Shown here one piece after another: positions 7,140 through 14,201 of a stretch of DNA of 64,000 nucleotides. The DNA comes from a virus, in the IMG/VR virus record IMGVR_UViG_3300021376_000043, positions 1-64,000 of that record; one strand, given 5' to 3'. The notes under the pieces were generated by a model that searched no databases, was not told the origin of the DNA, and saw only the letters and a program-made list of their open reading frames with translations. Positions within the stretch are counted from its first letter, which is position 1. Each line of letters begins with the position of its first letter. The position numbers and the translations under genes are program-made.

Positions 7140-7520
7140 ATGAGTAAGAATAAACTTAGAACACCCAGTTATTTTATTAAAAGACTTAGAGACAACGGCT
7201 TTATAGTTATAAAGCTATTTGCTGTTTACAGTAAGTCTGATCCACGTCAGTGGACAATAATGGTTAATCCTAGCGAAACATCTGTATTAATAACATGCTA
7301 TGCAAATAAAAATAATATAAATGAAATTTTATTTGAAATAGATGATGGTGGAAGAAGAATACCTAAAAATTTCTTTATAAAAACAGATAGTATAGAAGTT
7401 ATTGTTGATTATCTAATAAGACACGGTATTACTAATAATGTTGAGTATCAAGGTAAGAGCAGATATTTGTCGAGGAGATTAAATAATAATGATGAAAGAC
7501 AAAAAGCCATCCAAGGATGA
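7140..7520 (+). CDS. hypothetical protein downstream of clamp gene
   Basis: This basic 126-residue protein starts immediately after the gp45 stop. It has an N-terminal TPSYFIKRLRDNGFIVIKLF segment, a predicted alpha/beta core (QWTIMVNPSETSVLITCY, EILFEIDDGGRRIPKNFFI) and an Arg-rich C-terminus. No family is recognised. Tight coupling to the clamp gene suggests a small replication- or transcription-associated factor, but nothing in the sequence proves that. Its 3' end overlaps the next gene and carries the TAAATA element that may drive it. Confidence 0.7.
   Translation: MSKNKLRTPSYFIKRLRDNGFIVIKLFAVYSKSDPRQWTIMVNPSETSVLITCYANKNNINEILFEIDDGGRRIPKNFFIKTDSIEVIVDYLIRHGITNNVEYQGKSRYLSRRLNNNDERQKAIQG
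7478..7485 (+). promoter_or_regulatory. late promoter, ATTAAATA
   Basis: The element ends 6 nt before ATG 7492 (3 nt before ATG 7489). The usual spacing favours 7492 as the start. It lies inside the 3' end of the gene at 7140. Confidence 0.5.
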
Positions 7521-7818
7521 AAGTGCTAGTAAAGGCTTTGATCCTAATCAAAATAAGGATGTAAAAGACCTCACTCACAAAGCATTGGTTTCCTATTTAA
7601 GAGATCAGTTAAAAGAAAGAGCTTCAAATAAAGCCGATCTCGATGTCCTTACTAGTCAAATTTTAGAGTTTTTAAATTGTTTTATTCTTATAGGTTATAA
7701 TTTTAATGGCGAACCGGTCAGCATGATATCAGCTCACAATCAACAGGAAGCCGATTCTCTTGGCACACTAATGAATAAATTTATCTTTAATTCTCAAAAA
7801 GATAACTATGGAGATTAA
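7492..7818 (+). CDS. hypothetical small protein
   Basis: About 108 residues from ATG 7492; ATG 7489 adds one Met. I chose 7492 because the TAAATA element then sits 6 nt upstream as elsewhere. The N-terminus is Lys/Asp/Ser-rich and disordered. The middle is helical (LTHKALVSYLRDQLKERASN), and the C-terminus has FILIGYNFNGEPVSMISAHN, which looks like a small folded beta segment. The size is near that of T4 gp33, but I see no gp33 signature. Function unknown. Confidence 0.65.
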   Translation: MKDKKPSKDESASKGFDPNQNKDVKDLTHKALVSYLRDQLKERASNKADLDVLTSQILEFLNCFILIGYNFNGEPVSMISAHNQQEADSLGTLMNKFIFNSQKDNYGD

Positions 7819-7830
7819 TTATCTGTAGTA

Positions 7831-7842
7831 TAAAATTATATA
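7831..7842 (+). promoter_or_regulatory. -10 element 6 nt before GTG start
   Basis: TAAAAT 7831-7836, then 6 nt, then GTG 7843. The same -10 and spacing occur at 43834. No convincing -35 is seen at the 16-bp position. Confidence 0.4.
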
Positions 7843-8679
7843 GTGACCAATGTATTAATATTAGGCACCGGCTTTATCGGTACTTTTTTAAAAGAATTTT
7901 TAAAAACTAAAAATTATAATGTAATTGCTATTCAGCAAAGCACAGCAAATTATACAGACGAAAAAATACTAACACATATTCTTAAAACATATAAATTCGA
8001 ATATGTTATTAATTGCTGCGGATATACAGGTCGACCTAACGTAGATGGATGCGAGCACAATAAAAATGAATGTTGGTTTTATAATGTAACAGTAGGTAAT
8101 TTAATTGATAAGCTTTGTACGGTCTTCGATAGAAAGTGTATTCACGTATCTAGCGGCTGTATATACACTGGCTACGAGAAGGCTTTTACGGAAGAAGATA
8201 TACCTAATTTTGGAGTTTTTAATCCTAACTCAAGCTTTTATTCTAAAAGTAAACATGCATTTGAAACCGTCGCTAATACAAAAAACAACGCGATATTAAG
8301 AATTAGAATGCCTTTTTGTAAGTTAAATTTAGAAAGAAATTATTTATTAAAGATATTAAAATACGATAAATTGATTAGCTATAATAATAGTTTAACTTGT
8401 GTTGAAGATTTTTGTGAATTTGTAGATAAATTAATTCAAAACTTCGTTCCTGGTATTTTTAATGTCGTCAATCCACAGCCTATGAATGCCTTGGAAATAA
8501 CAAACTTACTTAAAAAAAATGGCAAGGTAAATGCTAATTGGTCTTTTGTTACTCCTTCGGATTTAAATATTGTAGCTCAAAGATCTAATACTTGTCTTTC
8601 AACTGAAAAAATTAATAAATTGAATTTTCAGCTACCAGATACGGAGCTATCATTACTAAAATGTATAAAAGCTTTATGA
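7843..8679 (+). CDS. NAD-dependent sugar epimerase/dehydratase (SDR, RmlD-like)
   Basis: The 278-residue protein starts at GTG with a Rossmann signature GTGFIG at residues 8-13. It continues with VINCCGYTGRPNVDGCE, HVSSGCIYTG (catalytic Ser/Thr region) and FYSKSKHAFE, giving the YxxxK pair at Y133/K137. Overall it resembles extended SDRs such as dTDP-4-dehydrorhamnose reductase, though slightly short. It probably makes or reduces a nucleotide sugar for the phage's glycosyltransferases (1895, 43846-50047). It lies between replication genes with its own -10 element, so it is likely made early. The exact sugar cannot be read from sequence. Confidence 0.78.
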   Translation: MTNVLILGTGFIGTFLKEFLKTKNYNVIAIQQSTANYTDEKILTHILKTYKFEYVINCCGYTGRPNVDGCEHNKNECWFYNVTVGNLIDKLCTVFDRKCIHVSSGCIYTGYEKAFTEEDIPNFGVFNPNSSFYSKSKHAFETVANTKNNAILRIRMPFCKLNLERNYLLKILKYDKLISYNNSLTCVEDFCEFVDKLIQNFVPGIFNVVNPQPMNALEITNLLKKNGKVNANWSFVTPSDLNIVAQRSNTCLSTEKINKLNFQLPDTELSLLKCIKAL

Positions 8680-8957
8680 TCTTTAAAAAAAAGCATCCTG
8701 TAAAAAGATATCTTTACGCTATTACAGGTGGTAAGTATCTCGGTGAATTATTTGTTTTTATTGAAGATAAAAACGATACGTTTAGTTTCCTATCTTTACC
8801 TGACATGAAAATAAGAGATATACCGTCTGAAAAATTTGATTTTGGTATAGAAAATAAAATTATAGATGTAGTAGAAAAGCTGCCAAAAGAAGTATTTGAA
8901 GTCTGCAAAAAACAATATTATAAAAACAAGACTGTTTTTTCTAGTACGACAGTATAA
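8676..8957 (+). CDS. hypothetical small protein
   Basis: The gene encodes 93 residues from ATG 8676, whose ATGA overlaps the upstream TGA; an upstream in-frame ATG at 8661 is possible but lies deeper in the SDR gene. It has a basic N-terminus (FKKKHPVKRYLYAITGGKYLG), two or three beta strands and a helix ending VCKKQYYKNKT. No family is recognised. It is coupled to the SDR gene. Confidence 0.6.
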   Translation: MIFKKKHPVKRYLYAITGGKYLGELFVFIEDKNDTFSFLSLPDMKIRDIPSEKFDFGIENKIIDVVEKLPKEVFEVCKKQYYKNKTVFSSTTV

Positions 8958-8960
8958 ATA
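8953..8960 (+). promoter_or_regulatory. late promoter, TATAAATA
   Basis: An exact T4-consensus TATAAATA ends 5 nt before ATG 8966. Its first bases overlap the stop of the previous gene. Confidence 0.75.
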
Positions 8961-8965
8961 AAAAT

Positions 8966-9169
8966 ATGGACATGATATCACCAAAAATAATAGTCTCGCC
9001 TATAAGTGGTCAGCCAGTACGCCCTACGTTCAAGACTTACATTCGCGGCAATCAGGAAATTACTGAAGCACATTATATAGACCCTGCTTCAGGCACCTTT
9101 TTGCAAAAAGGCGTAGTTTCTATTAAAGAACTTAATAAAGCCTCGCCTGTAACTCCCGAGGAAAAGTAA
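8966..9169 (+). CDS. hypothetical small late protein
   Basis: This 67-residue protein has the core PKIIVSPISGQPVRPTFKTY and AHYIDPASGTFLQKG, suggesting a short beta-rich virion or assembly factor. A perfect late element sits 5 nt before ATG, so expression is late although its neighbours are replication genes. Family unknown. Confidence 0.6.
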   Translation: MDMISPKIIVSPISGQPVRPTFKTYIRGNQEITEAHYIDPASGTFLQKGVVSIKELNKASPVTPEEK

Positions 9170-9172
9170 AGC

Positions 9173-9206
9173 TTGTTTTTATTAATATAACTTTTATACT
9201 ATAAGT
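9173..9206 (+). promoter_or_regulatory. early promoter, leaderless geometry (primase)
   Basis: TTGTTT 9173-9178, 16 bp, TATACT 9195-9200, 6 nt, GTG 9207. The start codon would be at or next to +1. Confidence 0.7.
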
Positions 9207-10241
9207 GTGCTTATACCTCACGAATATATTCTGCAGAAATTTTATCAGTACGCTGGCTATCCAAAATTTAAGAAAATAAGCAATACATTTATAGCAGGGT
9301 GTCCTATTTGCCGTGAAGGTAAGTCATGGGGTAAAAAAAGACGATGTGTATATTTAGTTGATGAAAATAAGATTTGCTGTCATAATTGCGGTTGGTATAG
9401 CGACCCTATTAAATGGATTCAAGAAGTATCTAATCTCAATTTTAATGAAATTGTAGATGAATCTAAATCGTTTGACATCCTTCCATTAGAAGCATTAGAG
9501 AAAAAAGTCAATACAACAACTAAACCAATTCCGGAAAAACTTCCTAAAGATTCAATTAATATTTTAGATAAAAATCAAATTGTATATTATTATGACCAAA
9601 AAGACGTACAAGAAGCGCTAGGATTAGCAGAAAAAAGAAGACTAACCACAGCGATTAATAAGCCCGATACTTTGTGGGTATCTCTTAAGGACAAAACACA
9701 TAAGAGACGGCTTGTTATACCGTTTTATGACTTAAAAAATGAAATTATATTTTATCAGTCACGAGCTATATATAATGAAGATTTAAAGTTTTATCCAAAG
9801 TATCTAAGTAAGATAAATGGTGAAAAGTCACTTTATAATATAAATAAAATCTCCTCTAATTTAGACTATATCTTCATTTTTGAAGGTCCAATTGATTCGT
9901 TTTTTGTTCAGAACGGAACTGCAGTTGCCGGTATTCAGGAAAATAGCCATACAATGTTCTCTCCATTACAAGAAGAACAAATATCTGCTTTTAAGCTTCA
10001 TAAGAAAATATGGGTTCTTGATAGTCAGTGGAAGGATAGTGCAAGCTTAAAAAAGACGCAAAAATTAATTGATAGCAATCAAACCGTTTTTATATGGCCT
10101 GAAGATATAGGGAAACAATATAAAGATATTAACGAAATGGTAATTGATAAAAAGTTAAATTATGTAGAACCAGATTTCTTTATTAAAAACTCTTTTGATG
10201 GTATTAAAGCAAAGCTTTTATTAACTTCTATCTGTCGTTAG
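9207..10241 (+). CDS. gp61: DNA primase, T4 gp61-like
   Basis: The 344-residue protein starts at GTG. An N-terminal zinc ribbon uses C32, C35, C58 and C61 (GCPIC and CHNC). A TOPRIM-like catalytic half includes RLVIPFYDLKNEIIFYQSR, IFIFEGPIDSFFV (the Glu motif) and KIWVLDSQWKD (the Asp-bearing strand). It makes RNA primers on the lagging strand with the gp41 helicase at 2588. Length agrees with T4 gp61 (342). The 3' end overlaps the convergent minus-strand gene by 14 nt. Confidence 0.9.
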   Translation: MLIPHEYILQKFYQYAGYPKFKKISNTFIAGCPICREGKSWGKKRRCVYLVDENKICCHNCGWYSDPIKWIQEVSNLNFNEIVDESKSFDILPLEALEKKVNTTTKPIPEKLPKDSINILDKNQIVYYYDQKDVQEALGLAEKRRLTTAINKPDTLWVSLKDKTHKRRLVIPFYDLKNEIIFYQSRAIYNEDLKFYPKYLSKINGEKSLYNINKISSNLDYIFIFEGPIDSFFVQNGTAVAGIQENSHTMFSPLQEEQISAFKLHKKIWVLDSQWKDSASLKKTQKLIDSNQTVFIWPEDIGKQYKDINEMVIDKKLNYVEPDFFIKNSFDGIKAKLLLTSICR

Positions 10242-10635
10242 CCGAAATTAGATAACCCTTCATAGCTTCGCTTAGTGAGCTTAGCTCTGCAGCAAGTCTA
10301 GCTATTTTCTTTTTCTCACTTCTTGCCATATCTTCAAAAATAGAATCACACGGAGCAGCGTGTAATTGCATCTGTATTGACCCTTGATCTGTACCGTTTA
10401 AAAAAGTAATAAATGAATCAATCTGCTCAATCCATCCCTTAAGTGCTTGAATTTGCTCACCTTTTCTTTGATCAACTACTTGCTCTCTGCCCTTAATGTC
10501 AAAATCTTCTGGGGTAGCTGTATTTAATGTTTGAGCCATAGCTTCTTTATCGTCTTGAGGGGGTGTTGGTTCTTGTGCTGCTGGCGCTGCGTCTGCTTCT
10601 AAAACTACACTAAATTTACGTTCGAATAAATTCAT
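10228..10635 (-). CDS. putative late head-interior protein
   Basis: This 135-residue protein begins MNLFERKFSVVLEADA. LFE at residues 3-5 fits the (L/I)xE prohead-protease rule, and VVLE-A at 10-14 mimics the capsid-targeting shape. An Ala/Pro-rich linker follows, then a mainly helical region (QIQALKGWIEQIDSFITFL, KKKIARLAAELSSLSEAM). No family is recognised. It is a lone minus-strand gene with a late element 7 nt before ATG, tail-to-tail with the primase gene. It is grouped with the genes at 251, 10672, 13587 and 32403 by N-terminus and expression class. Confidence 0.6.
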   Translation of the reverse strand: MNLFERKFSVVLEADAAPAAQEPTPPQDDKEAMAQTLNTATPEDFDIKGREQVVDQRKGEQIQALKGWIEQIDSFITFLNGTDQGSIQMQLHAAPCDSIFEDMARSEKKKIARLAAELSSLSEAMKGYLISANDR

Positions 10636-10642
10636 ATATTAT

Positions 10643-10650
10643 TATTTATT
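10643..10650 (-). promoter_or_regulatory. late promoter, AATAAATA
   Basis: Minus-strand AATAAATA ends 7 nt before ATG 10635. It lies back-to-back with the plus-strand late element at 10659-10666, making a divergent late promoter pair within 36 bp. Confidence 0.7.
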
Positions 10651-10658
10651 AATAAATG

Positions 10659-10666
10659 AATAAATA
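10659..10666 (+). promoter_or_regulatory. late promoter, AATAAATA
   Basis: The element ends 5 nt before GTG 10672; no Shine-Dalgarno follows. Confidence 0.7.
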
Positions 10667-10671
10667 ATTTA

Positions 10672-11055
10672 GTGAAACGAAAGCTTTTATTTGAAGAAGT
10701 AATGCAATTTAATAAGTGGGTATCAGGTATAGCTTCAAGAGACCTTGCATCTCAAAAAGTTACATTAAGAGATCTTTTTAATAAAACTACAGATCAAAAT
10801 CCTAACTTTGCTAAGGCCGATAAAATACTTCCATATCCTTTACCCAACGTAATAGAACAAATAGGTCAATTATACTTGTATGCTACAAACTCTAAAAGAC
10901 TTTTTAAAATGGCACTATCTAACCCTGTTATAAAGAAAAATGAACTTGCAAAAGAAAAAGTAATCGATATCTACAAAAAGCTTGAACATATAGTTCAAAT
11001 CATAGACAGTATTGCTAAAAACGTTGAAACGCCGGTTGCAAAAAAGCAAGAATAG
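10672..11055 (+). CDS. hypothetical late protein with LFE N-terminus
   Basis: This basic, helical 127-residue protein starts at GTG. MKRKLLFEEVMQFNKWV carries LFE at residues 6-8, again fitting the prohead-protease cleavage rule near an amphipathic N-terminal helix. The middle (PLPNVIEQIGQLYLYATNS) and C-terminal helices (KVIDIYKKLEHIVQIIDSI) suggest a helical bundle. The family is unknown; a packaged or scaffold protein is possible. Its 3' end overlaps the -35 box of the next promoter. Confidence 0.6.
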   Translation: MKRKLLFEEVMQFNKWVSGIASRDLASQKVTLRDLFNKTTDQNPNFAKADKILPYPLPNVIEQIGQLYLYATNSKRLFKMALSNPVIKKNELAKEKVIDIYKKLEHIVQIIDSIAKNVETPVAKKQE

Positions 11056-11068
11056 TATATAATAAGTT
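11036..11068 (+). promoter_or_regulatory. early promoter, leaderless geometry
   Basis: TTGCAA 11036-11041, 16 bp, TATAAT 11058-11063, 5 nt, GTG 11069. It fits the fixed 16-bp architecture with a slightly shorter discriminator. Confidence 0.6.
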
Positions 11069-11485
11069 GTGGTTAAAAAACTTATAAGTCAATTAATTCC
11101 TTTTATTGCCATTTCAATATTATTTGGGGCAGCATTCTATGCATTTAACTTTAGTTTTTTTATTGGTGTTTTATTTGGTATCGCTTTTCAGTATGTAGGG
11201 TTTTTTGCTTTTAGTACTATTCTCAACGCCGTTGTCGCTTTAAAAAATAAAAAACTAGAAAATGAAAGACTACAAGAATTATCTTTTCAAGGACTAGAAG
11301 TTGAATGCCCATGCTTTAAAAAAATTAAAGATTTTATTCCCGTGCGTTTAAATACCCCTAACTATTATAAATGCAGCGATTGTAAGAAAACTATTAGTGT
11401 ATTAATAAATTCAGAGACTGCTGTAGTAACCGAGCCCGTAACTACAGATTTACCTACATTAGCCAACCCAAATGGAAATACCTGA
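11069..11485 (+). CDS. small membrane protein with CxC/CxxC metal site
   Basis: This 138-residue protein starts at GTG. Residues 5-25 and 28-58 are two long hydrophobic stretches joined by a short loop, suggesting a two-span inner-membrane protein. A Lys/Glu-rich helix follows, then a compact zinc-ribbon-like unit with C80, C82, C102 and C105 (ECPCF and CSDC). The tail is Thr/Pro-rich. Nothing identifies a family. An early-type promoter suggests action during takeover of the host envelope (for example exclusion or membrane-associated replication), which is speculation. Confidence 0.65.
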   Translation: MVKKLISQLIPFIAISILFGAAFYAFNFSFFIGVLFGIAFQYVGFFAFSTILNAVVALKNKKLENERLQELSFQGLEVECPCFKKIKDFIPVRLNTPNYYKCSDCKKTISVLINSETAVVTEPVTTDLPTLANPNGNT

Positions 11486-11930
11486 AAGTATAGCTAAGTT
11501 AACTGCAGATGTACCGTCTACTTCTTTAAGTATAAAGAATGAGATACCCCCCATGCCATTAGATGAAATAGTTCTTCTAATAAAAAAATCACTAAGTACA
11601 CAGCAATTAGCAAGTTTTGAAAAAGGCTTAGCCTTCTTACAACCAAATGTTAGTAGTGATAAACAAATTATTAAAAATTTTATTAATCTGTTAAACGAAA
11701 TTTTGAATCAAACTCTTACTACTAGCGATGTTAATGAAGAATATAAATCTCAAATAAAAGTCAACACCAAACAACTAGTTGTCGGTATATCTACAGTTGT
11801 TGAATATTTATATAATATTCTTTCTACACTTAATAAAGATAAGAATTTGCTTGATGTCAAAGATATTACCCTTATTATTCTTGGATATGCAATCGGAACC
11901 TTTAAAAAAATATGTAACGGTAGAAGCTAA
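11472..11930 (+). CDS. hypothetical protein
   Basis: This helical 152-residue protein overlaps the membrane-protein gene by 14 nt. It has an N-terminal MEIPESIAKLTADVPSTSLS, a central LATEQ-poor helical stretch (QQLASFEKGLAFLQPN) and a moderately hydrophobic C-terminal segment (DITLIILGYAIGTFKKI). It is probably cytoplasmic or peripheral. No family is recognised. The cluster 11069-12452 is four overlapping genes, likely one transcript. Confidence 0.65.
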   Translation: MEIPESIAKLTADVPSTSLSIKNEIPPMPLDEIVLLIKKSLSTQQLASFEKGLAFLQPNVSSDKQIIKNFINLLNEILNQTLTTSDVNEEYKSQIKVNTKQLVVGISTVVEYLYNILSTLNKDKNLLDVKDITLIILGYAIGTFKKICNGRS

Positions 11931-12201
11931 GAGTAAAAGCCATAAGCTTAAGAATGAAGAATATGCAAGATGGCTTTGCTTACTTGAAGCGCTAGATATT
12001 ATAAGCAGAAAAGCATATCAATTCAAAATGGATCTTAACGGTAAAGAAGTAGATTGGGTCAAGCCATTAGCCTTTCAAAAGTATATTGTTGAAAGATTCG
12101 AATCTATGATAGATGAAGTAATGCAAAACGAGCATAATGTTACTATAAGCTTAAATAAAAGTAATAAATGCACTACATTATCGGAACCTGTTTTTCAATA
12201 A
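11887..12201 (+). CDS. hypothetical protein
   Basis: I start this at ATG 11887 (104 residues, MQSEPLKKYVTVEAKSKSHK). The frame stays open further upstream, but only by reading through the preceding gene, and that part translates to unlikely hydrophobic sequence. The protein is helical and mixed-charge (EEYARWLCLLEALDIISRKA). It overlaps the genes on both sides (44 nt upstream, 34 nt downstream). Function unknown. Confidence 0.6.
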   Translation: MQSEPLKKYVTVEAKSKSHKLKNEEYARWLCLLEALDIISRKAYQFKMDLNGKEVDWVKPLAFQKYIVERFESMIDEVMQNEHNVTISLNKSNKCTTLSEPVFQ

Positions 12202-12452
12202 TACCTGGCGCGCGCTATGGAGCTTTAGTAAATACTAGAGGCTTTAACCAAGGAATATTATATTCATTAATAAACATCTCTAAGAAAGACGATAAAGTAG
12301 TTTATACGTTTTACGGCAGTGATAAATCTAAAATAGAAATGAATTTTAATTCTTGTAGTGAAGGAGATAAATTTATTTCAATTTTAAGAAAAGAAATTTT
12401 ACCTAATTATTACTCAGATAATTTAGAAGCTTCTTTCCCTTTAGAGAATTAG
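12168..12452 (+). CDS. hypothetical protein
   Basis: This 94-residue protein has a beta-rich N-terminal half (MHYIIGTCFSIIPGARYGAL, then NQGILYSLINI) and a KVVYTFYGSDKSKIEMNF strand pair, suggesting a small barrel or SH3-like fold. Family unknown. It ends tail-to-tail with the neck-like gene, sharing TTAG at 12449-12452. Confidence 0.6.
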   Translation: MHYIIGTCFSIIPGARYGALVNTRGFNQGILYSLINISKKDDKVVYTFYGSDKSKIEMNFNSCSEGDKFISILRKEILPNYYSDNLEASFPLEN

Positions 12453-13174
12453 TAATATCCGCCGTAAATATTTGAATAATCTGTTTTAGAGTAATCAAAT
12501 ATTTCTTTCGAAGCATCATCAACAGTAAATGCATAAGGCTTATCTGCACCTGATACTGTTGTATTTTTTGTATCATCAAAAACTTGTTGGTTTTGCGCTT
12601 CTTGCTCGACTCCTGGCTCAAAAGAATATTCAAAACGCTTAGCTTTAATTAACCAAACATAATGACCTGCTAAAGGATTTATTTGCGCTATATCTTGATC
12701 AAGTCTTTGAGTTATTTCATATATATTACCATTTCTACCTCCAGGCCTATCACTTCCGTATTCTACTAATTGAAACAAGTCGCCAGATTTAGGCTCTGCG
12801 CCTGATCCAAATACCGCATAAAATGTACTAATATGTACAAAGGCTGTAACCTCATCATCCGAAACTAGACCGAACTTACTTAACATTAATGCATTTTCCT
12901 GTAAATTAATTGCTATAACAAGGTTTTGAGGTGGTGAATACCTCTGTGTAGGCTGCTCACCATAAAGCATATCTGCACTAAGTGTTGTTGTATTATTAAC
13001 AATATAACCTACATTTTGCCCATAAAGGTTAATTTGCTCTCTCCAGTAGTTTGAAATCGTTTCTCTTTCACAGTTATTTTTTGCTTTATCTGTATATCTA
13101 AAGCAGGGATTATCTTCAAAAAAGAAAGGATAAACTTTAGGGTCTTTATTACCTGTATAATATTGTACACTCAT
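12449..13174 (-). CDS. gp14: neck protein, T4 gp14-like
   Basis: The 241-residue protein is similar in size to T4 gp14 (256). Matching features by eye are an early YWREQINLYGQNVGYIV strand, TLSADMLYGE (T4: PDLIFGED), ALMLSKFGLVSDDEVTAFVH (T4: FFSNFGMQVQDEVT), PKSGDLFQL (T4: PKEGDLIYF) and NIYEITQ (T4: LFEINWV). gp14 closes the DNA-filled head and makes the joint with the tail. It begins within the stop of the upstream minus-strand gene (4-nt overlap), so both come from the late promoter at 13518. Confidence 0.7.
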   Translation of the reverse strand: MSVQYYTGNKDPKVYPFFFEDNPCFRYTDKAKNNCERETISNYWREQINLYGQNVGYIVNNTTTLSADMLYGEQPTQRYSPPQNLVIAINLQENALMLSKFGLVSDDEVTAFVHISTFYAVFGSGAEPKSGDLFQLVEYGSDRPGGRNGNIYEITQRLDQDIAQINPLAGHYVWLIKAKRFEYSFEPGVEQEAQNQQVFDDTKNTTVSGADKPYAFTVDDASKEIFDYSKTDYSNIYGGYY

Positions 13175-13512
13175 TTTTTCTCTATTACAGGTACTCCTAA
13201 TACCGGGTCGTGCTTTAAGATAATGCCCGTATTACCTAAAGCTTTAGGCGTTTTAAAATCATATTTTAAATTGTATTCTTTTTCTATTTGTACTAATTCG
13301 TTTTTATTAATTGTATATCTTCCAGTATTGACTCTTTTAAGCCTCTCTACTTTGCTATTATTCATCTTAGCTCTATGCATATGTGGTACAACACGCCCGG
13401 GATGCTTTGAGTGTGAAGATACATCTCTTAATACAGGATGCATATGACGCTTCTTAGTACCTATATTTTTTCCTTTAACGGACTGCTTTCCAAAAAAATC
13501 TCTAAACGTCAT
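13171..13512 (-). CDS. hypothetical basic late protein upstream of neck gene
   Basis: This very basic 113-residue protein is rich in His and Lys (GTKKRHMHPVLRDVSSHSKH, VVPHMHRAKMNNSKVERL), with a helical C-terminal half and a final ILKHDPVLGVPVIEKK. It may bind nucleic acid or fill the neck, but no family is recognised. A late element lies 5 nt before ATG, and the gene is translationally coupled to the gp14-like gene. Confidence 0.65.
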   Translation of the reverse strand: MTFRDFFGKQSVKGKNIGTKKRHMHPVLRDVSSHSKHPGRVVPHMHRAKMNNSKVERLKRVNTGRYTINKNELVQIEKEYNLKYDFKTPKALGNTGIILKHDPVLGVPVIEKK

Positions 13513-13517
13513 ATAGA

Positions 13518-13525
13518 TATTTAAG
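13518..13525 (-). promoter_or_regulatory. late promoter, CTTAAATA
   Basis: Minus-strand TAAATA ends 5 nt before ATG 13512. It lies just past the terminator of the upstream minus-strand gene. Confidence 0.65.
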
Positions 13526-13534
13526 CAAAAAAAA

Positions 13535-13558
13535 GGGCCTTAATTTAAATTAAGGCCC
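13535..13558 (-). terminator. intrinsic terminator, perfect palindrome
   Basis: A perfect 24-nt inverted repeat has GGGCCTTAATTT as one arm. Read on the minus strand it is followed by eight T residues (13534-13527), so it should end the transcript of the acidic protein gene that stops at 13587. The plus side has a shorter T run, so it may also work weakly in that direction. Confidence 0.85.
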
Positions 13559-13586
13559 AATTTTTACTATTTTTGACTATTGTATG

Positions 13587-14201
13587 TTATTTTAGACCAG
13601 CAAGATAAGCACCTACTTTTGATGTCTTGCTGTTAACTACATTAGCCTTGCCTTTAGGAGATGTTGGTGCACCACCTTTTACACCAGCACCTACTAGGGC
13701 ATGACCCTTCTCACCATCATTTCCAACTTTATCTGTGACTTTACCATCACCAGAACCACTGGAAGTTAAACTTTTCGTTACATCGCCGACCTTATTATCT
13801 TTCTTTTGTAGACTCTGGCCAGCTGACGAGGGAAGTTCTTTCAATTCTGTGCCTTCTTTGGCAACTTCTTGATTGTCTTCGTCTTTTTTCTCGTCTTTCT
13901 TTTCGTCTTTCTTTTCTTCAGCGTTCTCTTCGTTAGCTTCATCAGAGGAAGCTTCTTCTGAACCAGCTGAAGATTCTTCACCGCTATCTTCATCACCTGC
14001 TTCTTCTTCACCTATAGCAGCCTGAAGAACGTCGCAAAGCTTCTGTGCAACATCACGAGGTAGAGTGAATGTTACTTCTTCACCAGCACCTTCTTCTTTA
14101 TCACCAGGCAAACCGAGAGCTTCGGCGTCGTGTGCTTCAAGATCCTCAGGTGCACCGGACATTACGTCCTCATACAACTTGTCAAAAATAGATTTACTCA
14201 T
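13587..14201 (-). CDS. acidic prohead-core-like protein, internal-start short form
   Basis: The in-frame ATG at 14201 gives 204 residues beginning MSKSIFDKLYEDVMSG, with LYE at 9-11 fitting the prohead-protease rule. A late element (AATAAATA, 14214-14207) lies 5 nt before this ATG inside the longer frame, exactly the layout seen before stand-alone late genes. The sequence then runs into VTFTLPRDVAQKLCDVLQAA, a Glu/Asp/Ser tract and a Lys/Gly tail. This may be the main product; a gp67-like core role is inferred from acidity and the N-terminus. Confidence 0.6.
   Translation of the reverse strand: MSKSIFDKLYEDVMSGAPEDLEAHDAEALGLPGDKEEGAGEEVTFTLPRDVAQKLCDVLQAAIGEEEAGDEDSGEESSAGSEEASSDEANEENAEEKKDEKKDEKKDEDNQEVAKEGTELKELPSSAGQSLQKKDNKVGDVTKSLTSSGSGDGKVTDKVGNDGEKGHALVGAGVKGGAPTSPKGKANVVNSKTSKVGAYLAGLK

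Noticed and set aside
7492-7818. Late co-activator gp33
   Set aside because: Size and neighbourhood are suggestive, but no gp33-like clamp-binding C-terminus is visible.
11779-11886. Upstream extension of the gene at 11887
   Set aside because: The extra 36 codons lie wholly inside the previous gene and give an implausible hydrophobic run.
13163-13447. Plus-strand hydrophobic frame that might be a membrane protein
   Set aside because: It is the shadow of the minus-strand gene 13171-13512, which has a late promoter, a coupled neighbour and better composition.
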